A stretch of DNA of 64,000 bases from the NCBI GenBank assembly GCA_020284085.1, contig JACEVL010000153.1:486001-550000 (forward strand). The letters run 5' to 3'. The notes under the pieces are model-generated. The model was not told where the DNA came from, did not search any database, and saw nothing but the letters and a program-made list of their open reading frames with translations. The stretch's first letter is position 1. Every line of letters begins with the position of its first letter. This document shows positions 21,258 to 32,130 of this stretch, piece by piece. A program made the translations under genes and the position numbers. The DNA is from Aporrectodea caliginosa (lineage: Eukaryota > Annelida > Clitellata > Crassiclitellata > Lumbricidae).

Positions 21258-21521
21258 GGGGTAGAAGCGATAGAGCATTGGATAGAGAGCTGGCATAGAG
21301 AGCGAGAGGTGCCGAGTTCGAGTTCCGTAGGGCGGACATGCTTTGTATGCTGCTATTAGCGCCGTGTATTGCGGGCTGTCTGTTCTGTTAGTAGTTAAGA
21401 TTTATGTCTTCTGTCATTTGTGTACTTGTGAATTGTTTAATTGTCATAACCTGTAAATATACAGCGCAGTGCGTTTGTCAGGCGCTTAGTCAAAGAACAG
21501 ATATTATTATTATATTATTAA
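21258..21521 (+). mobile_element. SINE-B
   Basis: Diverged head with GAGCATTGGATAGAGAGC and B box GAGTTCGAGTTCC, body GCTATTAGCGCCGTG and GGCTGTCTGTTCTG, tail AGGCGCTTAGTCAAAG plus ATT repeats. The head carries a small duplication. Confidence 0.8.
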
Positions 21522-22119
21522 TTGATAGAGAGCGAATGAGGGCGACCCTAACAATCTTTTATATACCGCATTGTCGTCAAACGGCAACTAACCAAGCAAT
21601 CACGTATTGTGATATTGGAATTAGTGATTAGAATTATTTCAATAATTGAACTTAACTTAATAGTTTATCTTATGGCAGTTTTGGTCGTTGACGAAGATTA
21701 GATAATAGATTAGGACGATAACATTATACTAGTCTTAACAATAACTTATTTGACCTGGAGAGACTTTGCATACGCATAGACCTATCTCGTAACTTTTTTC
21801 ATTTTGCCATTGCGAATAGGGAATAACGAATATAAGAATACAATAAATGCGTCTTTACAAAAATTAATTGTATATCAGTTAATTTTCTTTCATTCGTTCA
21901 TTTCATTCGTTCCAGACTATCATTAGCTTGTATGCGTATAATTATTTCAGAGGCTTCTCTGTCCATGGTATTAATAGAAGCAAAGACAGTCTAAAGAAAT
22001 TCTGTTATCCGACAACTTGCTAGGGCGTCGAGGTCTTTTTTATCTTAACTTCAATCCAGTTTGCTCACATTCAAAATAAGAGTATTTACATAAAAGTCTA
22101 TAACTTGACCATTAATAGT

Positions 22120-22580
22120 TCTTTTCAGCTGCCATAAAAGCAACTTTTTGGTGGCCATTGGGGTAAGTCTTAGTAGCCGAATAGGCTCTTTCTAATAGCC
22201 ATAAAGGCTTTCTAGTGGCCATGCAAGATCTTTTCAATCTCCATTTAGGTTCTTCTAGGTGTCCATAGAAACTCTGATGTTCATATCTTGCAGCGCCTCA
22301 ACTCCTCGTCTTTATTCTCTTTCGTGATCGTCTAGGCTCATTTTCTTTCATTCAAAGATCAACAAGAAATTTATTCACAGAATCTTTTAAGAACTGTAAC
22401 ATTCATTATCATCAAATTTATTTTATATGCAATGATAAGTTGTTGTCTAATACTTACAGAATTACAAATTAATTAAAGATTAATTACAAGTTATTTCAGG
22501 TTATTCTTTGTACATTTTCACATAAAAAAAAATTATATGCATGGAAGTGTTGTTAGGTATGGTAATTAATAAATCAATCA
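22120..22580 (+). repeat. Seg7 copy 2
   Basis: CTTTTCAGCTGCCATAAAAG, AGGCTCATTTTCTTTCATTC and TTATTTCAGGTTATTC match 9755-10122. Confidence 0.7.
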
Positions 22581-22641
22581 AAGTTAGGATTCACGTATGT
22601 TAAACTTTAGCTTGTGATGAATTAGTTACTGCTCTTTCCAT

Positions 22642-22690
22642 TGTTTAACGACATATTATGGCTCCGATCGCCATTGACGTCAACCTTACC
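22642..22690 (-). ncRNA. Q-type block
   Basis: Minus strand GACGTCAATGGCGATCGGAG, then CCATAATATGTCGTTAAAC. Arms GACGTC and the ATGTC part pair incompletely. Lies about 60 bases downstream of the PT module at 22721-22776. Confidence 0.35.
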
Positions 22691-22720
22691 TTACTTATAA
22701 ACCCATTGCTTTGGACGCGA

Positions 22721-22776
22721 TGTTTGGCGATAAAAAGAGATATATTGTCTCTAAAACTCAGAATTTAAAGGTGTGT
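22721..22776 (-). promoter_or_regulatory. PT module
   Basis: Minus strand: CACACCTTTAAATTC, 26 bases, AATATATCTC, then TTATCGCCAAACATCG. Confidence 0.55.
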
Positions 22777-22894
22777 AATTTATCGATAGAAGAGCAGGGC
22801 GACGCAAATCATCGTTGTTATGACTCAGCTCAGTTAAACAATAACTAATTAACCAGTCAAAAGCGAAACTTACTTCTTCAATGATCGAGTTGAT

Positions 22895-23645
22895 TTATGT
22901 TGTACTAGCAGTTTTTACCCGGCGTTCGCCCGGGTTTTCCTCAGCGCCCGTGTATTTGAATTTAACGACATCTTCGTCAGCGCCCGTGAATTTGAATGTA
23001 ACGATGTGCAAATTGTTCGTGTGTCCCTCTGGCGAATGTACGTGCTGGCTTGAAATTGTTTAACCTCAACTCTACGCAATATATACTCCTGCATAGCTAG
23101 ATTTCAATGGCATTGAAACAGACTATGACCACATCGAAACTTAAAATGTGCAAATATCGGAATTTAAAGTAAATTTTGAGGTGAAATAAAGTTGGTTTGA
23201 GATCTATAGAAATTCAAATGAAAACGTTCTTTAAAAATTTCGTATCCCTAAAGTGTTGCATTGAAATTCTGCCGTGGGCGTAACCATTTCTGATTTGAAA
23301 TCAACGGTCATCGTGATTGGTTGCGAATCAGAGCGTTGACCTAGATGCTCCGCGTGACGTAAGATTGCATATTTAGCCGCGTGACGTGGACAAATGGCCA
23401 TACTATTATAAGATAGCCTCGTTGAAAAAGTTGTAAATTTAAAATGTCCATATATTGGCGTTTAAATAAAATTGCGAGCTGAAAATAGTCGCGTTGACCA
23501 TGACGTGGCGTAATAATGTTTTGTAAAATTTTGTAAATCGCCGTTTCGGAGCCTTTAGACAACAGACATACATACAAACAAACATACAAACAAATAAACG
23601 GAAGGACAACGTAAACAGACTAAGACTTATAATATAGATTAAGCC
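22895..23645. mobile_element. repeat with TTGCCCG-type end and CAAACA-rich end
   Basis: Begins GTACTAGCAGTTTTTACCCG then GGCGTTCGCCCGGG, and ends with AACAAACATACAAACAAATA and CTTATAATATAGATTA. This layout recalls a widespread invertebrate retroelement end, classification uncertain. It splits a block continuous at 57060-57250. Confidence 0.6.
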
Positions 23646-23826
23646 ATACGAACTATTCAAGAGATTTCTACCGAAGTCAATGTATCTCTAAATAATAAAC
23701 AATGGACATTATTTGTATATTCTCTATTGTAAAGATTGCCAAATAAGTTTGGTATGTTTGAGGTGAAAATTTAGAGCAACCAAAAACTCTATTTAACATT
23801 ACTTGCTAATTACTTGCGGGATTCAA

Positions 23827-24412
23827 AAGGGTGGAAAGTATGAATATTTTAGGAGTCATCCTCACAGGAAAATTTGACTTTGATAAACACATAGACAACA
23901 TTTGTAGGAGGGCTAGGCAGTCGCTTTATGCTCTCCGTGTTCTTACTGCCCACGGGTTATCGGGATCATCACTCCACGACGTTGTCCGTGCTACTACTCT
24001 TACCAGGATGTTGTATGCCTCTCCGGCATGGTGGGGTTTGTGGGTCAGGACGGGCGAACACGCCTACAGGCGCTGCTGCGGCGACTGGTCCGGCTACGAT
24101 ACCTGCCCGAAAACAATCCAAGTTTCGAACAACTATGCCAGAGTGCTGACACCCGCCTCTTCGGTGCTGTTCGTGCAGATCCAGGCCATGTTCTACATGA
24201 CCTACTGCAGTGCCCCCCAATTAAAACTAGTATGTGCTCTACGTCCACGTAAACATGACAGAATTCTACCTGTTGCAGAAGTCTGGCACGCAAAACTTTT
24301 ATTATTAGGATGATTTATTCGTGATTATATACTTCATAATGTACACCAAAATGCGGTTAGCAATTGGATCAATAAAGGATATACTTACTTACTTACTTAC
24401 TTACTTACTTAA
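23827..24412 (+). pseudogene. LINE-d C-terminal half with 3' tail
   Basis: Frame 1 reads ILGVILTGKFDFDKHIDNI, CRRARQSLYALRVLTAHGL and ATTLTRMLYASPAWWG; a frameshift near 24045 moves to GRTRLQALLRRLVRLRYLP and a second near 24225 to ALRPRKHDRILPVAE. The 3' end is ATTGGATCAATAAAGG and (ACTT)n. This is the post-RT part of a Jockey- or CR1-group LINE; catalytic motifs are not included. Confidence 0.8.
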
Positions 24413-24458
24413 ATACCGAAGCTAGCTTTAGAACACCACCGCAGTGTGAGATCTGCTT

Positions 24459-24510
24459 AAACACCTTTCAATTGTCTTAACACGACTCTATAATAATCAT
24501 CGGTCTCGCA
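24459..24510 (+). promoter_or_regulatory. PT module
   Basis: AAACACCTTTCAATTG, 26 bases, TATAATAATC, then CGGTCTCGCATG. Paralogue of 57348-57445. Confidence 0.6.
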
Positions 24511-24689
24511 TGAATGTACAACTCATTAAAAATACTACAGGTTTGATTGAGGTTGACTTTTACGGCCTAGTTGGCGATATACACTTGCAACTAAAACTAA
24601 AGATTATCAATTGAAAGCAAAGTAGTTTCGAATCCTGCTTACTAGAGAGCAGCAATCCCTTAGGCTGACTAATGCATTAAGTCCAATAA

Positions 24690-25095
24690 TAGGCCGATTC
24701 ATTTAAGCTACAATAAACTAATACATTTAGACCAATAATAGTCCCATAGGACTATGTTGAGGACTTGACATTTCAGTCATGTAATAAGCCCCAACTTAGG
24801 GAATTGACATATTTTTGTACTGACGTATTATTAGTTAACATACTTGGAATATTTTTGTACTGACGTATTATTAGTTAACATACTTAGAATATTTTTGTAT
24901 TTATTGACGTATTATTAATTTCTTTCTGCCGTTGTGACCCCGGGTGCGGAAACCAGAGGGGCCCATGTGTCATGGTAGGCCTACACGGGCACAATGGCCA
25001 GGGCGCCACTGGCTAATATAGACTAAACCATTTAGTCCAACAATTGTCGTATGCCTTTTAACCAGACTGTGCAGTTAGTCCAATAATAGGCGAAT
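24690..25095 (+). repeat. Seg8 copy 2
   Basis: CCAATAATAGGCCGATTC, GGAAACCAGAGGGGCCCATG and CCAGGGCGCCACTGGC match 10430-10880. Confidence 0.75.
24805..24905. repeat. about 44-bp tandem repeat, 2.5 units
   Basis: ATATTTTTGTACTGACGTAT and TATTAGTTAACATACTT repeated. Confidence 0.9.
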
Positions 25096-25150
25096 CTTTT
25101 GAGACTAAAATAGGTGACACTGTTTTCGGTCATAATATTATTAATATTTT

Positions 25151-25250
25151 GGTTGTTGCTGTTGTTGCTGTTGCTGCTGTTGCTGCTATTGTTGCTGCTG
25201 CTACTGTTGTTATTGTCGTCGGCGTTGTTAGATTATTATTATTATTATTA
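25151..25250. repeat. (TTGCTG)n/(TTA)n
   Basis: Irregular TTGCTG repeat followed by TTA units. Confidence 0.9.
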
Positions 25251-25580
25251 CGAATATTTTGAACGTGTGAAAAGTAACACAGAATGCTAACTTAAGGCGC
25301 GGTTGGTCAGTCGCCAGGTGAAGAGCTGTTATTATATCCGTATGTTTGAAACCCAGTGAGAAATGGTGAGTTTTATGTGTTTCATAAAGGAAGAGAAAGA
25401 GTTCGAGGAGCAGCGGACATAATGTTGGTAGTCGGTTCCCTTGGGCAGCAACATGGAATGAATGATATACATAATATTAGCAGTAGCGTTGATATTTAAC
25501 ATCTTTTGGTTATCGGCGTTGTTGCCTGTCATCAAACATTATTTTCGTCAAGCTAAGTTTCAATCCTTTTTGTCACCTGT

Positions 25581-25637
25581 CGTTGGTGCGCTTTGCAGCT
25601 ATATATAGTATTCGTTGTAAATGTGCTAAAGGTGTTC
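25581..25637 (-). promoter_or_regulatory. PT module
   Basis: Minus strand: GAACACCTTTAGCACA, 26 bases, TATATATAGC, then AAAGCGCACCAACG. Confidence 0.6.
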
Positions 25638-25663
25638 AAATATACGTCGATGTAAAAGCTTTA

Positions 25664-25666
25664 TTA

Positions 25667-25755
<89 letters not shown>

Positions 25756-25797
25756 GTCATCATCGTCCTTATCATCATCATCATCATCATCATTATT
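25664..25797. repeat. (TTA)n/(ATC)n microsatellite
   Basis: TTA units from 25664, then ATC units. Confidence 0.97.
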
Positions 25798-25886
25798 AGT
25801 TCTGACATTTCGTGTGCCACAAGTTCACAACACGACCTCTCGTTAAACCAAGCTGAATGGAAACAGTTATCACCGCTAGTTTGCAA

Positions 25887-25926
25887 CTTTATTTATTATT
25901 CCTGATGAATACGTTTTTAAGGTGTA
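25887..25926 (-). promoter_or_regulatory. PT module, weak TATA
   Basis: Minus strand: ATACACCTTAAAAACG, 26 bases, AATAAATAAAG. The orthologous module at 40743 has AATATATAC. Confidence 0.4.
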
Positions 25927-26293
25927 TAAGTCGATTTAACTTAACCGATCCTTACTAGCCAGCTTTATGACAGGGAATGTACATGCAGTTTTTTGTTTAG
26001 TACAAAATTTTTAAACACAGATTTTAGCTTCAACGAGCTTTAATATCCGTATTAAACTACCTCACTTAACGACGTTACCCAATGAACTGGCGATTGGCTG
26101 GTTAAACGTATTATCACTTCGTATGCCATCAAAGTTTGTTCACAGCAATTAAGAAGTTTTCTTTTTGTTTTCTTTGCCTTTTCAGTTATCTTTGTATTTT
26201 AAGTTTTTTTTCTTTCTTGACTGTATTTTCAGTTCGTTCATTGTTCGAAGCTACACGGTTTCGTCGTTGATGTTATACATTTTCTTATTTCTT

Positions 26294-26340
26294 GGACACC
26301 TTTAAAATGTTTTATTCACACGATATTTATTGTAAATGAC
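26294..26340 (+). promoter_or_regulatory. PT module
   Basis: GGACACCTTTAAAATG, 26 bases, TATTTATTG. A Q hairpin follows at 26440-26482, about 115 bases from the TATA. Confidence 0.55.
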
Positions 26341-26439
26341 TTGGGCTAAATAAAAATTACTTGTTAAATATATTTATAGTGTATGAAAAATTATTGACTT
26401 AGCTGGTTTGATAATTATGCCAAAATATTTATTATTGTT

Positions 26440-26482
26440 GTCGACGTCAACGGCCTATGTTGCCACAAGATGTCGTTAAACT
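26440..26482 (+). ncRNA. Q hairpin
   Basis: Arms CGACGTC (26442-26448) and GATGTCG (26469-26475) pair over 7 bp with one G-U; loop AACGGCCTATGTTGCCACAA; GTTAAAC follows. Same strand as the PT module at 26294. Confidence 0.5.
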
Positions 26483-26699
26483 TTAACTCCCCTACGCTTT
26501 AACTGCGTCACAAACCGTTCGTGTCATTAGTCCCTGGTCGTGCTAGGCTGAAACCCGGAAAAAGGAGAGGGATGTCAAAGACCTTTGACGTCATAATATG
26601 TCGCTTATTGCAACCAGATGGTCATTGTGGCAACTTTAAGGATATTCCGCAGCAATTATCGCACACAAGAGTCTTAGTGTAAGATAGTCTTATTGAATA

Positions 26700-27190
26700 G
26701 GCACACATCACCCGTATATGTTGTCAGGCCAGACAATCGCTGTATGCCTTGCGCATCCTCGTGGCGCATTGTCTTTCAGGCCCTATGCTATACGACGTTG
26801 TTCGTGCTATAAAGGCAGCCATAATGCTATATGCTGCTCCGGCTTGGTGGGGGTTTGCAGGGCAACAAGAAGGCCTTCAGTCGGCGATGCGGCGTCTGAT
26901 TCGTCTGCGGTACCTGCCAGAGGACAGTCCATCGTTTGAACATCTTGCCACACTGCTGACTCACGCCTCTTCTCTGCGGTCCTGGGGAACCCGGGGCATG
27001 TACTCCATGGGCTACTCCTTCCGGCCACCCCCCCCCAAACCTCTGCTCCCCGCCCGAGACTACATGATCGTTTTATTCCACAAGCGGACAATCTCACACG
27101 CTGATCGTTTATAATACTCTGTATAAATGTATGTCCACCAAAGAGTACACTTACTCATAATAAAGAGTACATTACTTGTTTACTTACTTA
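26700..27190 (+). pseudogene. LINE-d C-terminal fragment with 3' tail
   Basis: QARQSLYALRILVAHCLSG, MLYAAPAWWGFAGQQEGL and RRLIRLRYLPEDSPSFEHL match 23827-24412. The C-terminus has shifted frame and the tail is (CTTA)n. Confidence 0.8.
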
Positions 27191-27532
27191 CTTGATAATG
27201 CACGCAGATTCTTAAAGTTTAACGATTATCATTAATTGGAGTTACATGTTTTCTGTCATTCCGTGAATAAACACATATTAATCGATGTGTCTTGTGGCAT
27301 GTCATTACACTTGGCAGCAATTCAATGTTTGGAATTTTGAAGCTGAATATTGAATGTGAGTTTTAAATTGTTCAATTATTTGAAACATAGCTAGAAAATG
27401 TAAGGCGAGCTTGACATAAAGGATTCCGGCGACCACAGTTGTCGATAAAAGTTCTATGCTAATTACTCACTTTCTAATGGTGCCGCTATATTAAAATTAT
27501 AGGCTTTTCTTGAAATCTAGAAAGACACCTTT

Positions 27533-27576
27533 TTAACACAATCGTACAGTTCTATAAAAATTACTGATTTCGCTAA
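27533..27576 (+). promoter_or_regulatory. PT module
   Basis: AGACACCTTTTTAACAC, 26 bases, TATAAAAATT, then GATTTCGCTAAAC. Confidence 0.6.
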
Positions 27577-27793
27577 ACTTCCGATTTTCTTGAATGCGGC
27601 TAGGTCCTTAAATAAACACTAGAAACTAATACAAGAGATCGTAGATTGAAAGTTACTCAAGTATGAATTTACTAGAAAGCCTCTACCTAAGCTGGATTAA
27701 GAGGAAGCCATGGGTACGAAGTAATAGCGACTTCATTTTATTTACTTGATCTTCCTACCAACAGTTTACCCAATTGGTTGGTTGGTGTTTAAA

Positions 27794-27825
27794 GATGCTG
27801 CGTCATAACAAATATGATTAGTATC
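27794..27825 (+). ncRNA. R hairpin
   Basis: Arms GATGCT and AGTATC pair with one G-U. Relative to GACGCT/AGCGTC the C-G pair is now T-A on both sides. The copy at 33370 has the same stem. Confidence 0.4.
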
Positions 27826-27925
27826 GCCCTCCTCCTTTATCCAGGCTTGGATCTGGCCCCACTCCAATATAACGAAGTAGTGCAGTTTCAGTGACCAGTT
27901 TTAGCTGTAATTTTACGAGCGCATT

Positions 27926-28261
27926 AGTCATTAGAGAACGAATACTACAGGTCTTTACTTTTTTTAATAAACACCTTTAAAACGTTGTTAAAGGACCCAA
28001 TATAAATTCTTCTTGTCACAAAAGTTTCGAATCATAACGTTTCCGTGACCGCGTTTCATAGTGAGAAAGGCCATTGATGTCGGCAGAAATTATTTTGGTA
28101 TAATACGACTTTAACCTCGGAAAATGGAATGTAATATTTCAATCACAGATTTATATAGCGCATCTTCAAGAAAAACTGTTTAGAATCTCTCGAAATAACA
28201 ACGGAAAACCGGGATCGACCCAAATGATTTTTAAGGGCTTACAGACTAGAGGTAAAGAAAG
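27926..28261 (+). repeat. cassette V, copy 2 (recent insertion)
   Basis: 336 bp, about 97 percent identical to 19346-19689. Inserted in Seg6 at ACGAGCG/CAAGCAG without an obvious target duplication. Confidence 0.9.
27970..28015 (+). promoter_or_regulatory. PT module in cassette V copy 2
   Basis: AAACACCTTTAAAACG, 28 bases to TATAAATTC. Confidence 0.5.
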
Positions 28262-28440
28262 CAAGCAGAGCGAAAACCTCGATACATTTTTCCAAATCGG
28301 TAGAAATTTGAATTCCCAACCTCTTGGGTTAGAGGCCAATCAATCCATCCATATTCTTTTAGCCACTAAATTATCGTGAACTTATAATAATGATCATTGG
28401 TTCATTACTTGATTACCTTCAAAAGTTACAGAATTAATTC

Positions 28441-28489
28441 CAAAACGATGATTCTTATAGCGTATGTTGAAAGCCTTGTGAGGGTGTCT
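28441..28489 (-). promoter_or_regulatory. PT module
   Basis: Minus strand: AGACACCCTCACAAGG, 26 bases, TATAAGAATC, then CGTTTTGGAATTAA. Confidence 0.55.
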
Positions 28490-28589
28490 TATATTTAACG
28501 CTAGTCTTCAAAAGGTAACGCCTGTCGCCAATATTTAATATCACCTTATGACTATCAAGGCTGCTGATATCGACTATGCCCAACTCCAA

Positions 28590-28890
28590 GTCATTGGGAA
28601 GTCTACCATTGACCCTTCCGATATAGAACAATCAAAAAGTTTTCGCACGCGCAATCACCAAACTCCCAAACACGACAACATACCCCTGCTCCCAAATCAC
28701 TTCATGGGTTAAAAGTCTCTCTGCGCATCCATTGCATGCTGTCTCAGCGTATTAACCTCCCCGGATTCTGTCCTGGCACCGGAGCGGACAAAAGTACCTG
28801 ACTATTGCGAACTTAATTTGATATAGCGCCGATTAATAAACTGGTCTTCCTGATGCGCCTTTTGTGGGGCGCTTAGAAATTTCGGAGATT
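28590..28890 (+). mobile_element. LINE-a fragment with internal deletion
   Basis: CACCAAACTCCCAAACACG and AAGTCTCTCTGCGCATCC match 16690-16770, then the sequence jumps at CATTGCA to CTGTCTCAGCG of the 3' end. The same jump occurs at 34820, so the two were copied together. Confidence 0.7.
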
Positions 28891-28984
28891 TATATTACAT
28901 TAGAAAATGTCGGTTTTTGGTTTTCTTACTATTTAACGACGCTGTGTCATAGCAAAGACTCTTTTCCCTAATACAACAATAATT

Positions 28985-29040
28985 AGACACCTTTATTTCG
29001 TTTCTTTCAAACACTGTTTAAACTCGTAATTTTTCGCTAC
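28985..29040 (+). promoter_or_regulatory. PT module, damaged TATA
   Basis: AGACACCTTTATTTCG, 26 bases, TGTTTAAACTCG (TATGTATAAACTCG in the paralogue at 35090), then TTTTTCGCTAC. Confidence 0.45.
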
Positions 29041-29689
29041 ATTGCTCTTGCAGCTTGGCAAATCGGTGGTTAGTAACTGTTCAACAATGCTGTGTCATAA
29101 TAAAGAACGAAAATTGATGTCGCCCTCCCTTTCTCCAGGCGTGGGATTGGCACTAGCCAAAGACGGCAGTTGCGGATTTATATCGATGCAAGTTAGTATC
29201 CAATGTTTAACAATATCTTATGTCTGTCAGGCAATGACGTCGCCCTCAACCCTTCTCTAGGCTTGAGTCTGGCACTACCTTACACTTGTGGAACAACGGC
29301 AGAGCTATATCGATTGCTCGAAACTATTGATTATAATTGTGAACAATCTACTGCGGACTTCCTCATTGTTTGTTGGGCGGATGTAGACAGCTGTGAAAGG
29401 CGTGTAATCGATAAATACTTGGGACTACTACTAAAGCTAGTTTTAAAAAGCTAATTAAGCATGATCATCACAACGCCGTTGTGCCACAAGTGCCTGTTAG
29501 TGCCAGTCCCAAGCCAGGAGAAAGGAGGGTTACGTCAACGGTCCTGATTGCAATAAGATATTGTCAAACATTTGATACTAGCTTAATAATAAAATAAGTA
29601 ATAATATTTTTCTTATTAATTCAAACTAACAAGAACACAGTAAGAAATGCATGACACAGTAGTTACAGATGATAACAAGTTTAATAGGA

Positions 29690-29880
29690 GTCGAATCTAA
29701 CTGTATGGCAGGCATGCAAGGTCCCAATCTGTCCTACTACTCATTTCACCAACGCCATCTGGCTAATGGAAAGCGGAGTCAACCCTTAGTCAACCTTAAG
29801 AGGTAGCGGGAATCAATCCCGTTACCTACTTGATGTTCTGCTCTTCACGCCATTTATCTTTCGCCCACCCCGCGATATAA
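29690..29880 (-). mobile_element. repeat family E, antisense
   Basis: CCAACGCCATCTGGC, GGTAGCGGGAATCAATCC and CTGCTCTTCACGCCATTTA are the reverse of 11335-11500. Confidence 0.55.
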
Positions 29881-30065
29881 ATCCACGATAGCCTATAAGT
29901 ATAAGTCTTCGGGTCGTGCCCGGTCTCAAGCCTGGAAGACAGGAGGACAGCTCCGTCAATTTTCGTTCGAATATCTTTATTATGACACAGCGTTGTGATA
30001 CTGTAACTAACCCACGTATTGCCTTTGCCATCAACTCGAATTGCTAATTATTAAACAAAACTCCA

Positions 30066-30102
30066 TTTCTATAGAGTCAGTCACGTGCAAAATAAAGGTG
30101 TC
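30066..30102 (-). promoter_or_regulatory. PT module
   Basis: Minus strand: AGACACCTTTATTTTG, 26 bases, TATAGAAATG. TTTCG element not evident. Confidence 0.45.
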
Positions 30103-30185
30103 TAATTCTTGAATAAAAAGAAAACGACAATAATCATCTTTGTTCACGACGATTGTGCATGGTAGCGACCGTTGACTTGCCATGA

Positions 30186-30700
30186 AGATTATTATTCATT
30201 CATTCATTCCGAAAATTTATATAGCGCCTCTTCAAGAAGCCTACTCAGAGGCGCTCCTAGTTGGCGCCGCAGCCAAAGAGAAAGGACTTAAGCAATTGGT
30301 AAAAGGAAAGTAGATTTTTCCGGGGCAGTAACCATAAATCAAGCGGGAGACCATTCCAAGTGGAGAGGCCGACAACCGAGAAGGCTCGACGCTGTCTGAC
30401 CGAGGAGCGGACGCCAAGAACCAAGAGCTCCCACTTAGCAGAAGAGCCCAGAGCTCGACGGGAGGCTAAGTCGGAAACCGGGCGACAGAGATCAGATAAG
30501 TAGAACAGAGCGCTACCAGTGAGACACCGTCAGACAAGTGCTGCTATCATATAGATTATAGGAGATGCGTTGCGAGGCAGGAAGCCAGTGCAAGACATCA
30601 CGCACATAGTCAGAAACTGAGGGTTATTTTGCAATATGAATGATGAGCCGAGCAGCAGAACGAAGGACCCGGTCACGACGCCCTATTAAGCCACATGGGT
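30186..30700 (-). pseudogene. LINE-c C-terminus and 3' end (L2/CR1-like)
   Basis: The minus strand holds an open frame reading RRAFSVVGLSTWNGLPLDLW and NLLSFYQLLKSFLFG, the closing signature of L2/CR1 ORF2. The 3' end is GAGGCGCTATATAAATTTTC with (TGAA)n. The frame is open over this part, so the copy is fairly young, though 5' truncated. Confidence 0.85.
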
Positions 30701-30714
30701 TACATGGACGCCAC

Positions 30715-31076
30715 AGAAGTTCTGAGATAATTTACTGTATAATATTAGATTACAGTTGGGGCAGTAGCGGAGTAGTGTTACTTTTTCAGTGTATATACTG
30801 ATACGGCTGTTTACGTCAACCTGACTTAAGTATCTCACAAGACCAATTCATTGGAAAGTTTTGAAATTTGAGGCTATACGATCGCCATGCATTAATATTT
30901 ATTACTCAGATTTAGGACACGAGGTCTCATCGTGGACTGGATCCCAATAGTTTAACGACATCTTATGAAATCAAAACCCGTTGACATGCACAAAGATAAG
31001 AAGAAAAAATATTTTGAACAGCTCTGACCGTTCCTTTGGCATAACACGATCTCTTGTTGTAAACTACTGTGGTTTG
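30715..31076 (+). repeat. Seg9 copy 1
   Basis: GACGCCACAGAAGTTCTGAG, CAGTAGCGGAGTAGTGTTAC, TCATTGGAAAGTT, CGTGGACTGGATCC and a Q-like block match 40330-40740. Confidence 0.75.
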
Positions 31077-32008
31077 ACAGATGTCTTTTTTTTTTTTTTT
31101 ATACCAACGTTTAACGTCGTCTTATGACATCAAAGGCCGTTGACGACAATACAGGAAATATACAATTAAATGTTTACAAGAAACTTATAGCGTCCGAATG
31201 ACATCATCAAATGTGTCAAACAGAGCTTTACAATTTCACTAATATTCAATATTTTTGTAACATGTAGTAACTGTTCATCTCATTCTGTCTATGATTTCTA
31301 TATTCTGACAAAAGATTCCATGCAAATTCAACTATGTTATGTAACTATGCAGCAATTGAAATAAAAAAAAATTACTAAGTACTCTTTTAAACTGTTCATG
31401 TATCTAACATACTATACATGTAATACAAGTTCATTCAATAACATAGCATACATGTATTATAATTGTTTAAAGTATAATTTCAATCGATTAAAATTATAAT
31501 CACAGATCTCTTATTATAACACATTACTAAGTATCATGCAACATAGTAGCCACCGCAACACAGCAACCAAACCAAACCACACATATTGAAGAACCAAAGT
31601 TGAATAACAATAATATGGTAATAACAGAAATTCATTTACCAATAGGTAATATTTAAAATGTTCTCACATCAGTTCTTGTTATTTTGACACAACATATTCT
31701 CAACAGTTGATAAGAAGTTCTTTATGAATATCTCAATAACCCGCACTGCAACACAGTACCGCAGTACCATGCAACATAATATCTACTGTGATACAATAAC
31801 CAAACCACACCATATGTAATATGTATTATTGAAAAACCAAAGTTGAATAATGATAATATGGTAACCAGCATTGCAACCAACACTGCAACACAGTACATAC
31901 ATGTAATTGCATAATAACAATGTACCAGTAAAAGAGTAATTAAATATTTACAGATTTGAATAAGATATAAAACCATTTGCATTAAAAAAAAACACACAGA
32001 TGTCTTTT
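31077..32008 (-). mobile_element. polyadenylated retrocopy with 13-bp target duplication
   Basis: ACAGATGTCTTTT occurs at 31077-31089 and 31996-32008. Just inside the left copy is a T tract (poly(A) of a minus-strand RNA), then a Q hairpin. The 906-bp insert has an internal duplication (31553-31620 against 31790-31870, sharing ACCAAAGTTGAATAA). The paralogue at 40728 is the empty site. No coding capacity recognised. Confidence 0.85.
31108..31150 (-). ncRNA. Q hairpin at the 3' end of the retrocopy
   Basis: Minus strand arms TGTCGTC and GACGACG pair over 7 bp; loop AACGGCCTTTGATGTCATAA; GTTAAACGTTGGTAT and poly(A) follow directly. Stem differs from CGACGTC/GATGTCG by paired changes. Confidence 0.55.
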
Positions 32009-32060
32009 CGCGAGGATGCAGCCAATTTATTGTACCGGAAAAATACGTTTTAAGGTGTCG
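32008..32060 (-). promoter_or_regulatory. PT module, weak TATA
   Basis: Minus strand: CGACACCTTAAAACG, then ATAAATTGG near the 26-base position, then GCATCCTCGCG. Confidence 0.4.
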
Positions 32061-32130
32061 AAGAAGATTTCACTTTGACCTAGTCTTTATAGTCAGTTTT
32101 ATTACAGGGAATGTACTTGTATTAGTTAGT

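Larger units (their letters stand above)
25880..26620 (+). repeat. Seg10 copy 1
   Basis: GACAGGGAATGTACATGCAG, ACTGGCGATTGGCTGG, TCGAAGCTACACGG, a PT module and a Q hairpin. Collinear with 40750-42115, which has a LINE and a SINE added. Confidence 0.75.
27660..28440 (+). repeat. Seg6 copy 3, interrupted by cassette V
   Basis: GAGGAAGCCATGGGTACG, an R block and TTTTAGCTGTAATTTTACG, then cassette V, then CGAAAACCTCGATAC and AATCGGTAGAAATTTGAAT. In copy 4 (33480-33520) the two sides are contiguous. Confidence 0.75.
28490..29460 (+). repeat. Seg2 copy
   Basis: CCAATATTTAATATCACC Q-like block, LINE-a fragment, PT module, R blocks and CTATATCGATTGCTCGAAAC. Shares an internal LINE deletion with 34590-35400. 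Confidence 0.75.

Noticed and set aside
30186..30700. Host gene exon on the minus strand
   Set aside because: The open frame ends in a CR1/L2 ORF2 signature and a LINE 3' tail, so it is a retroelement fragment.
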